Assembly: GCA_017562135.1 (NCBI GenBank)
Contig: QEYB01001251.1
Location: forward strand, 1-64,000
Reading direction: 5' to 3'
Length of the DNA: 64,000 bases
Source: Dipylidium caninum
Lineage: Eukaryota > Platyhelminthes > Cestoda > Cyclophyllidea > Dipylidiidae
A program made the position numbers and the translations under genes. This document shows positions 1-12,800 of this stretch, one piece after another (positions within the stretch are counted from its first letter, which is position 1; every line of letters begins with the position of its first letter). Below the pieces are notes generated by a model. That model saw only the letters and a list, made by a program, of their open reading frames with translations. It was not told where the DNA came from and searched no databases.

Positions 1-2314
1 ATCAATTACTCGGCTGAGGGAGCTACGAACAGGTATGCAGTGACTGACACCTTACTGCTTCCCAAAGAGGTTTCCATACTTAGTCAAATCAACCCTCTTT
101 CCGCGCTTCCCGCCATTCGTCTCTATCTGCTCAAAAAACCACCGGACCATTCATGCACCCACTATGGTCTTGATGCGACTCTCTCTTGGTCGTGACTTGT
201 GCTTTCCATACACCTCCCAAACACCTTCATCCCAATCTATCCGCTTTGCAATTTCTCGCCTACTCTCTCTTCCCCTCTTTTGCCGCTCTTGATTTAATTC
301 CCATATATCTTATATTTTCATGCCTTGGCACTCGTCCCTCTCCTCTCTCCTCCCAGCAAAAAAACCAAACCAAGGTGGCTTTTTGTTCTCCTTGGACTTC
401 CTATCGAGTTCCGTTGCGATGGCTTTTATCCCTACGTGACGCGTGAGCGGGCCTGAACACCGCAAAGCAATAGTAGATGCACCGCGTTTACTCGATCCAC
501 GGTCCTTTCTCGTCATTTGTAGCTGTATTTTTTTTTTTTAAATTTCTCCACACCCACTTTCCCCTTTTACCTAATGTGAATATACCCACGTTAGGTGTCA
601 AATTCTAAATAGGGAACCAGTCAATGGAGAATGTTAAAAAGGCTTGATTTTTTTATTTCCTAAGAATCCCGGGTTGCCGGAGTTGGAAGCCTAGGACCTA
701 ACCGACGGATCTGTGCATGCTTGCCAAGCTTCCCTCAAAAAACCTCTCCTTCCGATCTCTGTCTCATTGGTCATAAACTCTCTCCATTTTACCTACCCGG
801 GGTTGGCCGTATATTAAAACCAGATGGTTCGTGATCTTCTTCACCAACCACCAGTACCACAACCCATCCCCGTGCCGACACTCTGTCCTATCAAAAGTCC
901 GCCGCATTGGAAGACTGCCATCGCCCTAAATACTCTCCGTGTGGTCCAATACCCCGTGCCAATGGTTCTGCCTTGCTGGCACTCCGTGTGAGGAGGCGGA
1001 AGGTCTGAAAAAAATAGCGTTTACGCCGTTTTAACTTTGACGGCACCCTGGCTGAGCCCTTAAGGGCTTTTATAGGTGAACGGGAATGGGCGAGTTTTAC
1101 AGTTGATTAAGATCTTCAGTCTCGGTTTTTTTCGAGGCTTCTGGAAGGCTCGAGCCCTAGGTGTTAGGTCATACACGCGAGTTGGCCAAGGTTTCGCGAA
1201 TCATTGGCTCGGTATGTGTTGCAAGTCGTGGGGCGGGGATCCCCGACCCCCGAGCTTTTTTGTTTGAATTATATCTTCTGGAGAATCGGGATGCCGATAC
1301 GGTTGGTAAGACGGGTATTGGCGGCCCAGAGAAACACCATCCATCAGCTATCTGTCCAATCTACGCAGAATCCTCGTGACTCATATAAGCAGGTCTCTCC
1401 TGTCGAAATTTATTCATTCCTAAAGGAGCCCAAAAACAGGCCACCCTCTCTAGTACCGATAGAAGCTATTCCCTTGGATTTTCAGGTTCTTTAATTTTAT
1501 TTTCTCTCTACAAAATACACCCGTTTAGGCAAGGCCGACTGTGAAACATCACTTTCTACGCAAATGCGTTTAGAAAGATTTCCAGCATTCAGTGCAGACG
1601 TATTTCGCGCTATTCCTCGACTGGATTTTAATTATCTCGAGCGTCTGGACGGGTTGCTAAAACCAAAAGATTATCCCAACAATTCCGCAAGCTCTGCAAC
1701 AAATTTCCAAATCCCGTACCTCGTGTGAAGCCCACCCGGACTAGGTTGCAAATAAACGACTTAAGGAAGAAGGCGGACACTTGTCGGTCAGCAGAAGCTG
1801 ACGGAAACACTTCTTTCGCCCACCGCAACCCCCTCCGCCAACTTGGGCCTCTCCTACTTCGGACATTTGAGGACATCTGCGGTGGCAGATGCCCCCAGCG
1901 GGGTCAAAGAACACCCCTTGAGGTTCGGACTAAGAAGCTCCCTCTGGTCGTCCGTCACACCACCGCGAGGAACCGGCCGACAAGCATTGAAAGGAGGTTG
2001 TTGATGAACCGCCCAAAAGCTGGCGGAGGTGGGAAACTCGAGCGTTGCGCTGGAATAGTCATCAGCAGCAAAAGTGGAAATTGCAAATGAACGCAGGAAA
2101 GTGGTTTTTGAAAGAAAACGGCGCTCTACCGACCAGGGGCACCACTTTCGGAAAAGAATCAAGGGCTTAGTGCGTTCCTTCACGCGTACGAGGGTGTGCT
2201 CCTGTCACCCAAAGTGTATGGCAAGTAGTTTGTTTCTTTTTTTTCCTCTGTTCAATTTTCCCCCTCTCCCCCTCAGTCACCAACCACCACACCCTCTACG
2301 CTCCTTGCCCTCAG
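1..2314. other. No confident gene; probable intronic or upstream part of POLE
   Basis: No exon here could be matched with confidence. The stretch is T- and C-rich with short open frames only. A 54-codon open frame at 1564-1728 (ATG, ends TGA) looks protein-like but matches no family I recognise. The next recognisable exon of the polymerase epsilon gene starts at 2315 after a good acceptor (ccctcag), so this region may contain large introns or poorly conserved earlier exons of that gene. Confidence 0.5.
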
Positions 2315-5300
2315 ATAATCGAGATAGTGCCGATTCCAAAATCAGCCCGCGTCGTTGATAACGCCTCTGGGTGTTGTAACGTTCAGCCTCCTCTTCTTGG
2401 GACACCCTTCTCCGGCAGTCCCCCAACTCCACGCCATCCGAGCTCCACGTTCCGCGTCGCTTTTATGTCAATCAAACGCATCGCTAAGGCCGAAGCAAAC
2501 GGGACGGAGTTTTCTATCGACAAAGTCTCATCTACCCACGATTAGTAATAAACGGTGAAGGAGGCTCGTTCGTTACTCTTTCATCAAACTACACTCTTCC
2601 CGCCGCCTTCTCATCCTGTTCACCAATCCTCTACGAAACACTTCCCCGGAGGAGGTTACTCCTCTCACGCCCGCCGATATCGCCGCAGGATCTCATCCGG
2701 CCCGAAGTCGGAGGGTGTCTTCTTACGAGCTTCGGGTTCCTTCCGCTCTTCGTCTACTCGCAAAAACTCGGATTGTCTCTTGCCACAGTTGCGCGGAGGG
2801 AGAAAGACGTAGCGCGATTAGACAGGCAGGCAATGCTGTGGGGAGGGCTACGGCGCCGAGAGGAAGTTTTCCAGCTGGACCAAGCCATGGAATTCCGGTG
2901 CGTTGGCGCAAGCCTTCGTATTTGCAAACGGACGGTATATGACGGGTGAGGGTGTCGGTTGAGGAAGATGTTCCTCTTCTACTACCAGGATGTCGGACAA
3001 ATGATTCTGCCTCGGAGGGAGGCATTGAGACAAGTGTGTTAACTGCAACTATTCTTCACATAATTTGCCTTCAAACGATGCTCTACTTTTCACTTTTGCT
3101 TTTGTCTTCAGATGTACTTCTTAGTGATCCCGTGGACGCAACGTGCCTACGTCTGCGTGGTGGACACCGCGCGAATTAATAAGCTGCCGGCCAACTTGGA
3201 ACACCTATACACACGCAGACACGCCAAATACAACTCCCCTGCCTGTCTGCCTTCTTCTCTTGCCTTTGAGAGGACGCGCATTCAGACCGAGCCTCCAAAG
3301 CACGACGCCGTTGTTCAAAAACGGTGGATGATCCGGCGAGCCAGGATCCGCGTCGAAAGTGTTCGTCTCTAGGCCGTCCGGCCGAGGTGGAAGGGGGGGG
3401 AGAGAATAAAGAGAATGTTCCCTCCATGCCCAACGCGCCCATTATTGTCCTCCTCCACGCTCCCTCGATGCCCACTCCGACGTCCAGCGCGGACGCCCCA
3501 TTGGGCCCTGCTGCGGCCCAAAAGTGACCTGGCTGAATCGGCCTGTGTGGAAAAACCCCCCCAGTTGACGTCTGTATGGCAGATAATGCCGGTGGTGGCG
3601 TTTGGGCGGCTATAGGGCACTCCGATGCAAATAGGCTCGTCCGGACGGCCCGTGAGGATCTCTTCTAAGAGGGCACAGCTGTCTTTCACAGCGTGCGCAG
3701 CAAGTGCCACCGCACACAGTCGATTAGCTAACTGAGCTATCAACTTTACTTCTACCTGCCAAGTGAGTGCTTTTTCGTCACCTCAGTTGCCTCCGCCCTT
3801 CTGTCGCAGGCGCCCCTTGAGAACCCGTTGGAATTCTCGCTGCTTATCTACAAATTGCAGGTCACGCTTCTCCTTCTGTCGATAGGGCGAATTACGTATC
3901 CGGCTCATCGCTCAGCCCATCGCCCCTTGGTTTCTTGAGAAACCAAGTTGGACGTTTGGCGCGCTATCTGCACGTTCCCGTACGTGTGGCAGAACATCCC
4001 CGTCGCAAACGAGACGTCCCCTCGGTTCGCGAGTGCAAAGACGTCGGGCGATCGGCGCCCCGGCCGTCAGCACCACGGAGTTCGGCTGTGACCTCTTTTA
4101 CGCGCGCCACTTGTGGAAGTCCAATCACTTTACCTGGTGGGGTGTTAGATCCACCGTCCGGGCTCTCTTGCGCTCCGCGCTCTCCCCGACTTTTGGCCTC
4201 TGGTAATAAAGAGCTGCTTGATAGTTCATCTATCAGACCCACGAATATTTGCCGGCGACTCTCTGCTCGTTTCGCGCAGATGGAAGTGAGAGTCTCCCAA
4301 GGCTGAGGTTTTTCACGACCACGTCGGCGCCGATTACAGTTACCGCTCAGCTGATGCGGTCACACACTTTCATGCTGAGACCGGAAAAATTTTTTTCATT
4401 TTTCCATTTTGACTTTGTTATTACAAACTTGCCCCAAAATTATCCGGTGCTTCTGATAGGACACCATTGTCTCTCCCTTTTTCCGTTTGACTGAACGACT
4501 GACTGAGCAACCTGATGTAAAATGCCCCTTTTATTGGTCTCAAGAAGTGTCTCTAAATGACACCCGAAATTAACGTTTCGATGGAAAGTGTACATTCCCC
4601 TCTTCTCCCCCTCCCCCCATCAAGGTGGTGGAGATCAATCGACACGGTTACATAATCGCCCACGTTGGTGGACTTGGAGGCTGTTCAAATCTCGCGGTGT
4701 AATACTCCATTTCTTCCGTCTCTGCGTAGTGAAGCCGTGTGCTCATCCCCGAGCGCTACGGCCGCGTCGAGGGCGTCCAATTTGGCTGACCTTCTTGACC
4801 GTCTCCTCCCGGCACAGCAGTCAATTGAGGAGCAGCTGCAACGCGGAGTCAAATTCTGGTGCAGCGCAAAATCAACCGACTACGACGAGACCTGCTGCCC
4901 TGCTCGACGGCTTTCAGGGTGCTTCGGTCAGTGGACGCCGCTTTGGATGAGGGTCGTTGAGTTCTCGAAGCCACTAGGCTTGGTCCCCGCTTTAAAGGCC
5001 TTTTTCTCTTGTTACTTTTCCGAATATTAATTGGCGGTGCAATCTAAGTCTGCCCCGAGACCCTTCGACCTTTTGCTCAAAATGAATGACCAAAACACAA
5101 AAAAATGCGAGACTTCAAAATCGCTCCCCGACATTCCGTGAGGCGCGCCGATCCTCGCGGTGACCTGCTGCCCAGGCCGCCCGTCTAATGTCCACTTGTC
5201 TTGGCGTATTTGGCAGGGCCATGGTCGTGGCGTGGGTCAAGGACGTGACCCAGTTCAAAAATGTCCTAGCCGACGAGCAAATTATCTACTTCTACCACTG

Positions 5301-8300
5301 GCTCCGCTCCTCCGCCTCCCTCCTCTACGACCCGGCGCTCCGGCGCACCCTGCAGAAACTCATGAAAAAGGTGATTGCACGCGTTCTTCTCCTTCCCCCC
5401 CCATTCCCCCCTATTTGCTACGCATCTAAAGAGTTCGACACACTTTTTTATGGCTTTTGATCCCGACAAAAAAAAATAATAGTCTGCCTTGGCGTAAAGG
5501 TCTTGTCTGGAGATCCTTTAAATGGTGGTAACTATACTTGGGAAACTATGAACGGACGTCTTTGTTTACTTGCGGACTGAAAGGTTGTATATTTAACGCG
5601 TGTCAATATTTTTAATAAAGGTGACCTTATTTTACCCATTTTAGTAAATTGTTTTTGGTGTTTGCACCCCTTTTTTTATTCTATATTCCGCCGAAATCAG
5701 CTGGAAACAAAACGCGACTTGCATCTGCTTTTCTTTTACGAGTTCAACTTCAAGCATAGCGCAGCTCAAGCTTTGAGAAGCACCACTGAGGCCACGTGGG
5801 GGTGGATCTGTTCCCGGCAAATACACTGGACGTCGCCTCCAAAAAGACTTCGTTGTTGGCAATTCGGGTGTGTCGGGCAGGGCGCCTCGAGCAATCACCG
5901 GCTCATGAATCGAACAACAGGGGGGAGTTTGGGAAGGGCGGGGGAGCCGACTCCCCGCACGACTATTCGGGCAGTAGGAGCTCCCCCATTCATCGTTTGG
6001 GCTCCGCCACAGATGGAGGAGGGGAGGGAAAAGTGGGCTCGTGCTGCCGGCCAGCACGACAACTGACGCAACTGCAGACGACCGTCCGGCCGCAAGAGAG
6101 AGCAATGTGGGGCGGTCTTCGTTGCTTCCTTTCACAAACAATGCAATTGTCCCCGTGTTTGTCCGCGTACAAATTCAGTCAATTGTTGATGGACAAGGGG
6201 ACTTTGTGCAGACATTCTGGTGATGGCGGAACGATCTGTCCGCCGATGCGCGATATCTCTGCACCACCAGACACACGCCTAACCGAAAATTTCGTCAAAA
6301 AAGCATGAGTAGCACGTGGTGGAATGGCCAGGAAGCGATTGTCCATTCCTCCTTTTCCTCCCACTGGCGGGAGAAAAACTTGTGGGGAAAACGCAATCAG
6401 CACTGCTCATTCGCCACGGCGCGATGCTACTGAATGATGACAGCGCAGGACAACCGCTTGAAGCTTCGCATCCTGTTGATAAACTGCACAAGACTTTGGG
6501 CCCGTTTATCGAAAATAAAAGTAAATGCTTTTTTCCTCCCCCCCCGTCGACTGAATGTAATGATGTGAAAAGTAGCGCCATTTGCTCTTCACGTCCGTTT
6601 CACTCTTTTCAGTTTCGGTGCCTCGTTCGAAAAAAAAACAGTGTTTGGGAGCATCCAAGATGCTTCTCTCCTTCCCATGGATCTTGTAGCGCAGTAATCA
6701 GCCCTCACTTCAACTTAATCGTCTTCTCGCCCAGGTATTTCTGAAATTGGTCGACGAAATAGGCCAAACTCACGGGCTGGACGTCGTCTACGCCAACTTC
6801 AGCCGCGTCCTCCTCTGCACGCGTCAGCTCGACTTTGTGGATGCTCTTTCGCGCGCCGACGCCCTCTCCCAAATGATCCAAGCGGAGGCGTTCTTCACCC
6901 ACTTGGACCTCCAATTCACTCGGGGGTGGCACCAACTCCTGTGGTACGACCCCGCCAACTACGCCGGTCTCAAGGCAAGTCCCCTTGGCGACCCACTCTC
7001 TCCGCCCCACCGCCCGCCGTGCGGCTCGAGGCGGTGTTGCCTCTGCTCCCGGGAGCTCGGCCGCCTCTAAAGCCCGCCCCGCGTCGGTGGAGGCGGCCAA
7101 TGCCTGTCGCGAAGCGTTGAATGCCTCCGAGGCCTCCCCTCTCCAAGTAACTTCGAGGCGGTGGCCTTTTTGACAAATCAAAGTTAGACTTCAAAGTGGG
7201 ATTAGCGTATGCCCTCTCGGATTCCCCATAGTTAAAGCATCCACCCGGTCCGAGTTGCTTCCGCCTCTCAATCTGGCAAACCGTAATTTTTCCCATAACT
7301 TGGTTGAACAAACCTGCTTTAGTCTGGCGAGGGCCGGACGGTTTGTGTGGACACCCATTGTGTTATCCCCCTCCCCCCCCCTGAGGATTTGGGCGATAGC
7401 AATTCGGCGTTGCACGGACTTCTGGATTGGCGGACATTCGACTTACCTTGGTTGGCGACGTCTTTGGGACATAGGCAGTTACATTCCCCTCTTCTTCGTT
7501 TCACCAGATCGACCTGGAGTCCACAAAAATGGATTCCTCCTCGCAGGCGCTGGGGCCGTTGCTGAATCCGGACCCCAATGCCGAGGCGGAGGTGGAAGTC
7601 GACATGTCCTGGCACATGGCGCGCTATTTGCCGGAATCTCGGGGGCTTCGGGCCAAATTCTACACTCTCATCGCCGGCTTCCTTATAGCCACCCACCGGG
7701 CTGTGACGGACGAGTCGCGCCGTCTGTGCCAGGCTGATTCGTCCAGTCCGGACAAAGTTCTGGCCGACGCCACACTCACTCCCGGCGTTCTGGATTTCAC
7801 CGACCGTCTCGTGCGCGAACAGATCGCCCCTGAATTGTACAACTTTGTCCAACGGTTGAGGCGAAAAGCCGGGCCCTGGTGTCCTGCTGGCGACAGCGGC
7901 GGCAGTTTTACCAGCTCTGATATCGTCGCCTACTTGGACGAAAAAAATACGGGATTTAACGGGGAGGAGTTTGCACCTTCGCTCCCTCCTCTGCTCCCGC
8001 CACACCCAGCGGAAATAACGGAGCCGGGCAAACCCGTTCGACTTACTCCAGTCTGCGATTTTGTCAAAACTCTTTGCCACATTCTCTCCCTGGATGCGTG
8101 CGTTGCGAGACAGGTGGGGGAGATGCAACGCAACCTCTTTCGTCTCCTTGGTGTTGGCGAGTTTTCGTCCGCGGCCGTGTGGTGTGCGCCCCACGAACTC
8201 GGCAACGGTGACGAGGGTGAAGACGGCGGCGCCAAGTCGTTGCTCGTCCCACCTTCCCGAGGTGACGTGCAGCGTCTGCAACTTCGTCCGCGACCTCGAC

Positions 8301-9010
8301 GTCTGTCGGGAAAAGCACGTGGCGCCGTTGTCGGACGGTAGTGGTGGCGACGAGAGTTGGGCCCTTTTCTGTCCGCACTGCGAGACGCCCTACTCTCCCG
8401 CCTCCATCGAAACGGGCCTGCTGGCTCAGCTGGAACACTTTTCGCAACAGTTTGTCCTTCAGGTGAGTTAGACGCATTTGCTATCTCAAAATGTTAATAG
8501 AATACCCAAATCCTTCTGACATCCTTAAAGTCCTTTCAACCTATCAACTTTTTTTTGAAGTAGGATTTTGGAGCTGCTTACTCTCCCTCCTCATTCTCCT
8601 GGTACTTCTGTCAGAGCCTTCTTAGCACCACTTTCCTTAAAAAGTATTTCAGCTTTCTCAAATTGTCCATGCATGTTTAATTGCATTGTTAAGATCGCTA
8701 TTTGTTTGGGCATTTGTTTTATTTTTCATCCGAATTTCCAACTAACCCATTCGTGGCCGCATTCATTTAACTGTAGGATCTACGCTGTCCGAAGTGCATT
8801 TCCGGGAGTGGAATTCAAGAGTACTCGCTAGCTCGTGGTGGGTCTCACGGACGTTGCGCCGAGTGTGCCACGCCGTTGGAGCTAACCGTCGGGGGCTCCC
8901 GGGACTTCGTCCATCGTCGGTTGGCTGTCTACGCAGCCATTGGTCGTGCCTTCAACTTGCGCGCTCTCACTCTCACTGCTGATTGGCTGCTGGCGGGAAC
9001 CAGAGCTTGA
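2315..9010 (+). CDS. POLE: DNA polymerase epsilon catalytic subunit, C-terminal half (partial, several frameshifts)
   Basis: Leading-strand replicative DNA polymerase of the nucleus; this part covers the inactive exonuclease/polymerase (DUF1744) half and the C-terminal metal-binding tail that holds the accessory subunits. Exons seen: 2315-2545, about 2570-2810, about 2940-3031, 3112-about 3235, about 3918-3970, 4081-about 4143, 4625-4918, 5217-5370, 6735-6974, 7508-8462, 8777-9010. Phases join across the last five. Matching peptides include FGCDLFYARHLWKSNHF, MVVAWVKDVTQFKN, HWLRSSASLLYDPALRRTL and VVYANFSRVLLCT. The tail has CSVC...CPHC (CysA) and CPKC...CAEC (CysB), then stop TGA 9008-9010. 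Frame must shift by one base near 8250, near 4655 and probably twice in 2350-2450, so the consensus has indels or the gene is damaged; strong conservation favours sequence error. The 3420-3900 portion is not resolved. The N-terminal catalytic half is outside the window. Confidence 0.9.
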
Positions 9011-9092
9011 AAGAAGGAGACCCCTGCATCTCCGTTACTTTTTAGCATTTTGTGTCAGATTACTATTATTTTTATATATGTGCGAGTAAGTA

Positions 9093-9098
9093 AATAAA
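9093..9098 (+). terminator. Polyadenylation signal of POLE
   Basis: AATAAA lies 83 bases after the POLE stop codon, a normal distance for a metazoan poly(A) signal. A T-rich stretch follows. Confidence 0.6.
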
Positions 9099-9847
9099 CA
9101 CGTATTTCTTGCTGCCTTTCTCTTCCGTGTGTGATTACGCTATCACAACTGCTTCACTCTACAACGTGTAACTCTACTTCCTTCAATTTTGCCTCTTTCT
9201 TGGGGTGCATTTGCCTTTGCTTTCTAAGTTCTTAGCATTCTACTGACCCGATTGTTAGAAGAGCCGCGCAGGACCTTCCTGCTTTAATCTGCTGGCCTCG
9301 TCGCCTATCATAATGCTATTGCACTAGTTGCCTCTACATTTTTCAGTGAAAGTTAAATTACTGGAGCCCGTATAGCGGGGATTTCAATCCCCTAATTAAG
9401 ATAGGTCATATGCCCTCATAATCGGGTGAATTAAACGTGAAGCGCTGGTGTTATCAGCAGCGTCTTACGTCTCTCAGAAGTGCGCATGTGAGAGATTTGA
9501 TACTCCTCAAGGTTGGGACGAAATTTTTTGAGCTCCACACAGCTCATGGTGGCCGCGTTGCAATGGTTTGCTTTATCCACATCAGCCCGACCAGGCATTC
9601 GCTTGACCTATCAAAAGCTTTTATTTCACAAACCATAAACTTCTGAGAAATGATTACTTTTCTCCAACTAGAAAATTTGATAAATTATCTGCTAAGTCGA
9701 AATGCCTCACCTCCTATCATGCATCTCCGAACGATTCAGTTTTTGCAGCTGCATTCACTGCCTTTGTTCGACTAAATTCACTAAAGGGTTTCGTGCTCGA
9801 TTGAAGGCTTCCTCGTTAGGCTTAATAGTTGTGCCGCGTATTTTTGT
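9099..9847. other. POLE-ZIP11 intergenic region
   Basis: AT-richer spacer between two genes on the same strand. It holds a short hairpin at 9377-9392 (GGGGATT, 2-base loop, AATCCCC). No coding exon is apparent. Confidence 0.6.
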
Positions 9848-9877
9848 CCAATCACGATTAAGTGCGTTTCTGATTGG
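9848..9877 (+). promoter_or_regulatory. Two CCAAT boxes just upstream of the ZIP11 start
   Basis: CCAAT at 9848-9852 and its complement ATTGG at 9873-9877 sit 17-46 bases before the start codon at 9894. Paired CCAAT boxes are NF-Y sites in animal promoters. The closeness to the ATG implies a short 5' UTR or a trans-spliced leader (inference). An AG at 9886-9887 could be a trans-splice acceptor. Confidence 0.45.
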
Positions 9878-9893
9878 TTCGATTCAGGTCGGG

Positions 9894-12800
9894 ATGATCC
9901 AGGGTTACTCGCCATTGGCGCAAACTGTGATGAGCACCGCGTTGACGTGGGGAGCGACGGCATTGGGTGCCTTCTTCTGCGTCCTCCAGCCGACCAATAG
10001 GAAGCTAAATGACACCGTAAAAAGAACTGGCCTTATCTTGAGCTTTGTTTATTGGTGCTTGAAGTTCTTTCTTTTTTCTTTTCAGAATTCGTTTCTCCAT
10101 GGGAGCCTAGGATTTTCTGCCGGTGTAATAAAACTGCTATTTTTTCCGTATGAAAGGAATTAGTCCTTTAAGTCCTTTTAAACATTTTCCCGCCTTTTCA
10201 CCAAATCAGTATACTAAGTTCGGTATTTGTAACTTTATTACCTCGAATTTACTACGGCTTGAAGGATATCTTTCATCCAAACTCTAGGTTATGCTGGCCG
10301 CGTCCTTTTGGTCACTGCTCCAACCGGCCATCGACATGGTTAAAGCGACTGGAGAGGCAGAATTGGACAACTCACTGGGCCGCCTCTGCTACCTCCCCGC
10401 CGGACTCGGACTTTTGGCCGGCGCTCTTTTCATCATTTTGGCAGACCGCTTCTGCCCTGAAAACGTGCGCCCACACCCTCTATTTCTTCGTAGATATACG
10501 GCCGGCAAATTGGTCGACGGTCTCTCGTAGCACACGTATTCTTCCACTTTCCCCCGTACTAAATAAATAGAGAAGTAATCAGAATTTTGTCAACGAAATC
10601 ATTTGTTTAGCATAAAGAGCATACATTTCAACTAAAAAAATATCTTCCATCATTTTTTAACACATTTTGCCTGCGCGTAGGCAGTTGATCGTCTTCTTCT
10701 TCAAAAAGTCCTTCGATTTTGCATTGAAAAACCTTTCCGAGTGCCTTTTCACCTCTGCAGCATTGTTAAACCTTAACCTTCTTAACCAATGCTCTAACAA
10801 TCTGAAAAGGTGGCATTCTGACGACTCGAGATTCGGTGAATAACTTGGGTGAGGTAAAGGTTCATCTCCAAACTTCCCTAGTTATTTCCTTTGTTATTTT
10901 TTACCATATGAGCCCTTGTGTTATTGTGTTTGAGGAGTACTTTTTTTGCAAATGACAAAAACAAACCATTTTTAACAACCCTTGCTTCATTTGCTTTAGT
11001 AAAAAGTCACTTAAACACAAACAAGGGCCTTTTTCATTGTTGACCATGGAATAGGTGCTTTTCTGGAGGAGGGCAACTCTTTTCCATATAGGATTATCAT
11101 ATAGCGCCCACTTCCCCTCGCCTGTTACATTTCGTCGCAAAAATGCAATGGTTTCATTCTGACGCAAAAGAGATGCGCAGATTTGTGCGCCGTTGATTGA
11201 ATGCCGTCTTTGTCAACTCATGGGCGACCCGATCGCCTGGTCTGGACACTTTTCCTTGTAGACCACAGACAGCCGATCTTTAGTGATAAACCACTATTAG
11301 TTTGATGAATATGTGGATCTACAATCACCCTCAGGAGCTCCTCATCTACCTTTTAACACCGTCCCTTTCGTACAACATCCTCGGGATTCCCATTTCCATT
11401 TCTAAACTTTTTAAACCACCTCTGACCCTTGTTTGCTTTTAGGACATCGTCGTAAACGTCGTTAATTGTTCTCACCGCTTTGTTTGTCGGATCGTGTCGT
11501 CACACAAACTTGCTGCGAAGGAGCTCTTTGAAGAGAATTTGATTACTTTGCATTTGTTCAATACGTAAACCACGATGGGTTGGCGAGACTTAACAGACTA
11601 CTGATATCGTCTTAAGTAGCACTTGTTTTTCGGTGCATTTTACAAAGAGACGTGGGATGGAGGTGCGCAATAGCGATACTTTAAATTTTACGCGCGGTTG
11701 AGGCCACCTCAACCGGAGAATTGCATGGCCCAAAAACGACAGTCCCAAATTAGGGCCTTCTTGGCGTTTAATACGTTTTGATCGAAAGCAACTCACCTGA
11801 CCTTTGAATCTTCCTTCCTAACTAAATTTTGCTAGAAGTGTTCACCACAGGGGAAGTACAAGAAGCATAGCAGTAGTCACGAAAAGGAATTTCTGTTGCT
11901 AGATTTTAGCGATTTCTCCTGTTACACCCTCGGAGTTCCACATGGAAGAATTTTTATGCGCCATCCTCGCAACAGGGAGAGTTAGTTCATCTGCTGAAAC
12001 TGTTGCCTCTGCCTTACTTCCTGCTCATTTCAGGCACTCCTCGATGCCCTTCACCCTGTCAAGGAGGACAGTCCTGTCAACACCCCACTTGTGGATAATC
12101 GGCTGTTTAGGCGTACGTCGTATTTACCAACTTATTTGTCTTCCTTGGATGAAAAAGGGTTAATTTTGCTCATCCATCCATCCACCGACCCACCATCTCC
12201 TTCTCCCTCTCTCTCTCTCTCTCTCTCCCCTGCTCATCCTTCAACGACTTCTTCGGCTCACTTTGATTTACTTGTTTAACAGAAATGGCATATTGCAACA
12301 TTTGCCCCCACCCGAGTGCTTGTGTCTTCTTCGAACTGTTACTTAACTTAGGTGACGTGCCAGTCTCGGGCGGTATTTGCCTTTTGAGACAGTCGCCGAG
12401 CATATTTCGTGACTATTTGATTATTTCTAGTGCAAATTCGCGTTTCAGTCGAGGGTTGAGTGTTAGCTCCCCTCCTATCACTCCACCATACACCAACTTT
12501 CTACCATACTCATCATTTTCATCATCCATCACCATCATCATCATCCTCGATATTGTTGTGACCGGGATGAGGTCTCACTTCTCGTGCGCCCTTCAGAAAT
12601 CACCTCCGACTCGGTCCGCTATCGTGGCAGCGAATCCCTAGCACCTCTCGTATTCCACCAGCCGGAGGCGGCGACACCTTCACCGAAGATCACCAACCGA
12701 ATCTGGCTTCTCATCCTGGCCATCACGGTCCACAACATTCCCGAGGGTCTCGCGGTCGGCGTCGCCTTCGGCGCCGAGGACGCAGCCTCCGCCGGCACTG

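Noticed and set aside
3369..3743. Minus-strand frame with a PICIGVPYSRPNATTG-like peptide
   Set aside because: Faint resemblance to a POLE peptide but on the wrong strand inside the POLE gene; most likely chance.
7319..8281. 320-codon minus-strand frame
   Set aside because: Antisense shadow of the large POLE exon 7508-8462.
9361..9395. tRNA-like B-box at the 9377 hairpin
   Set aside because: No A-box and no cloverleaf could be folded around it.
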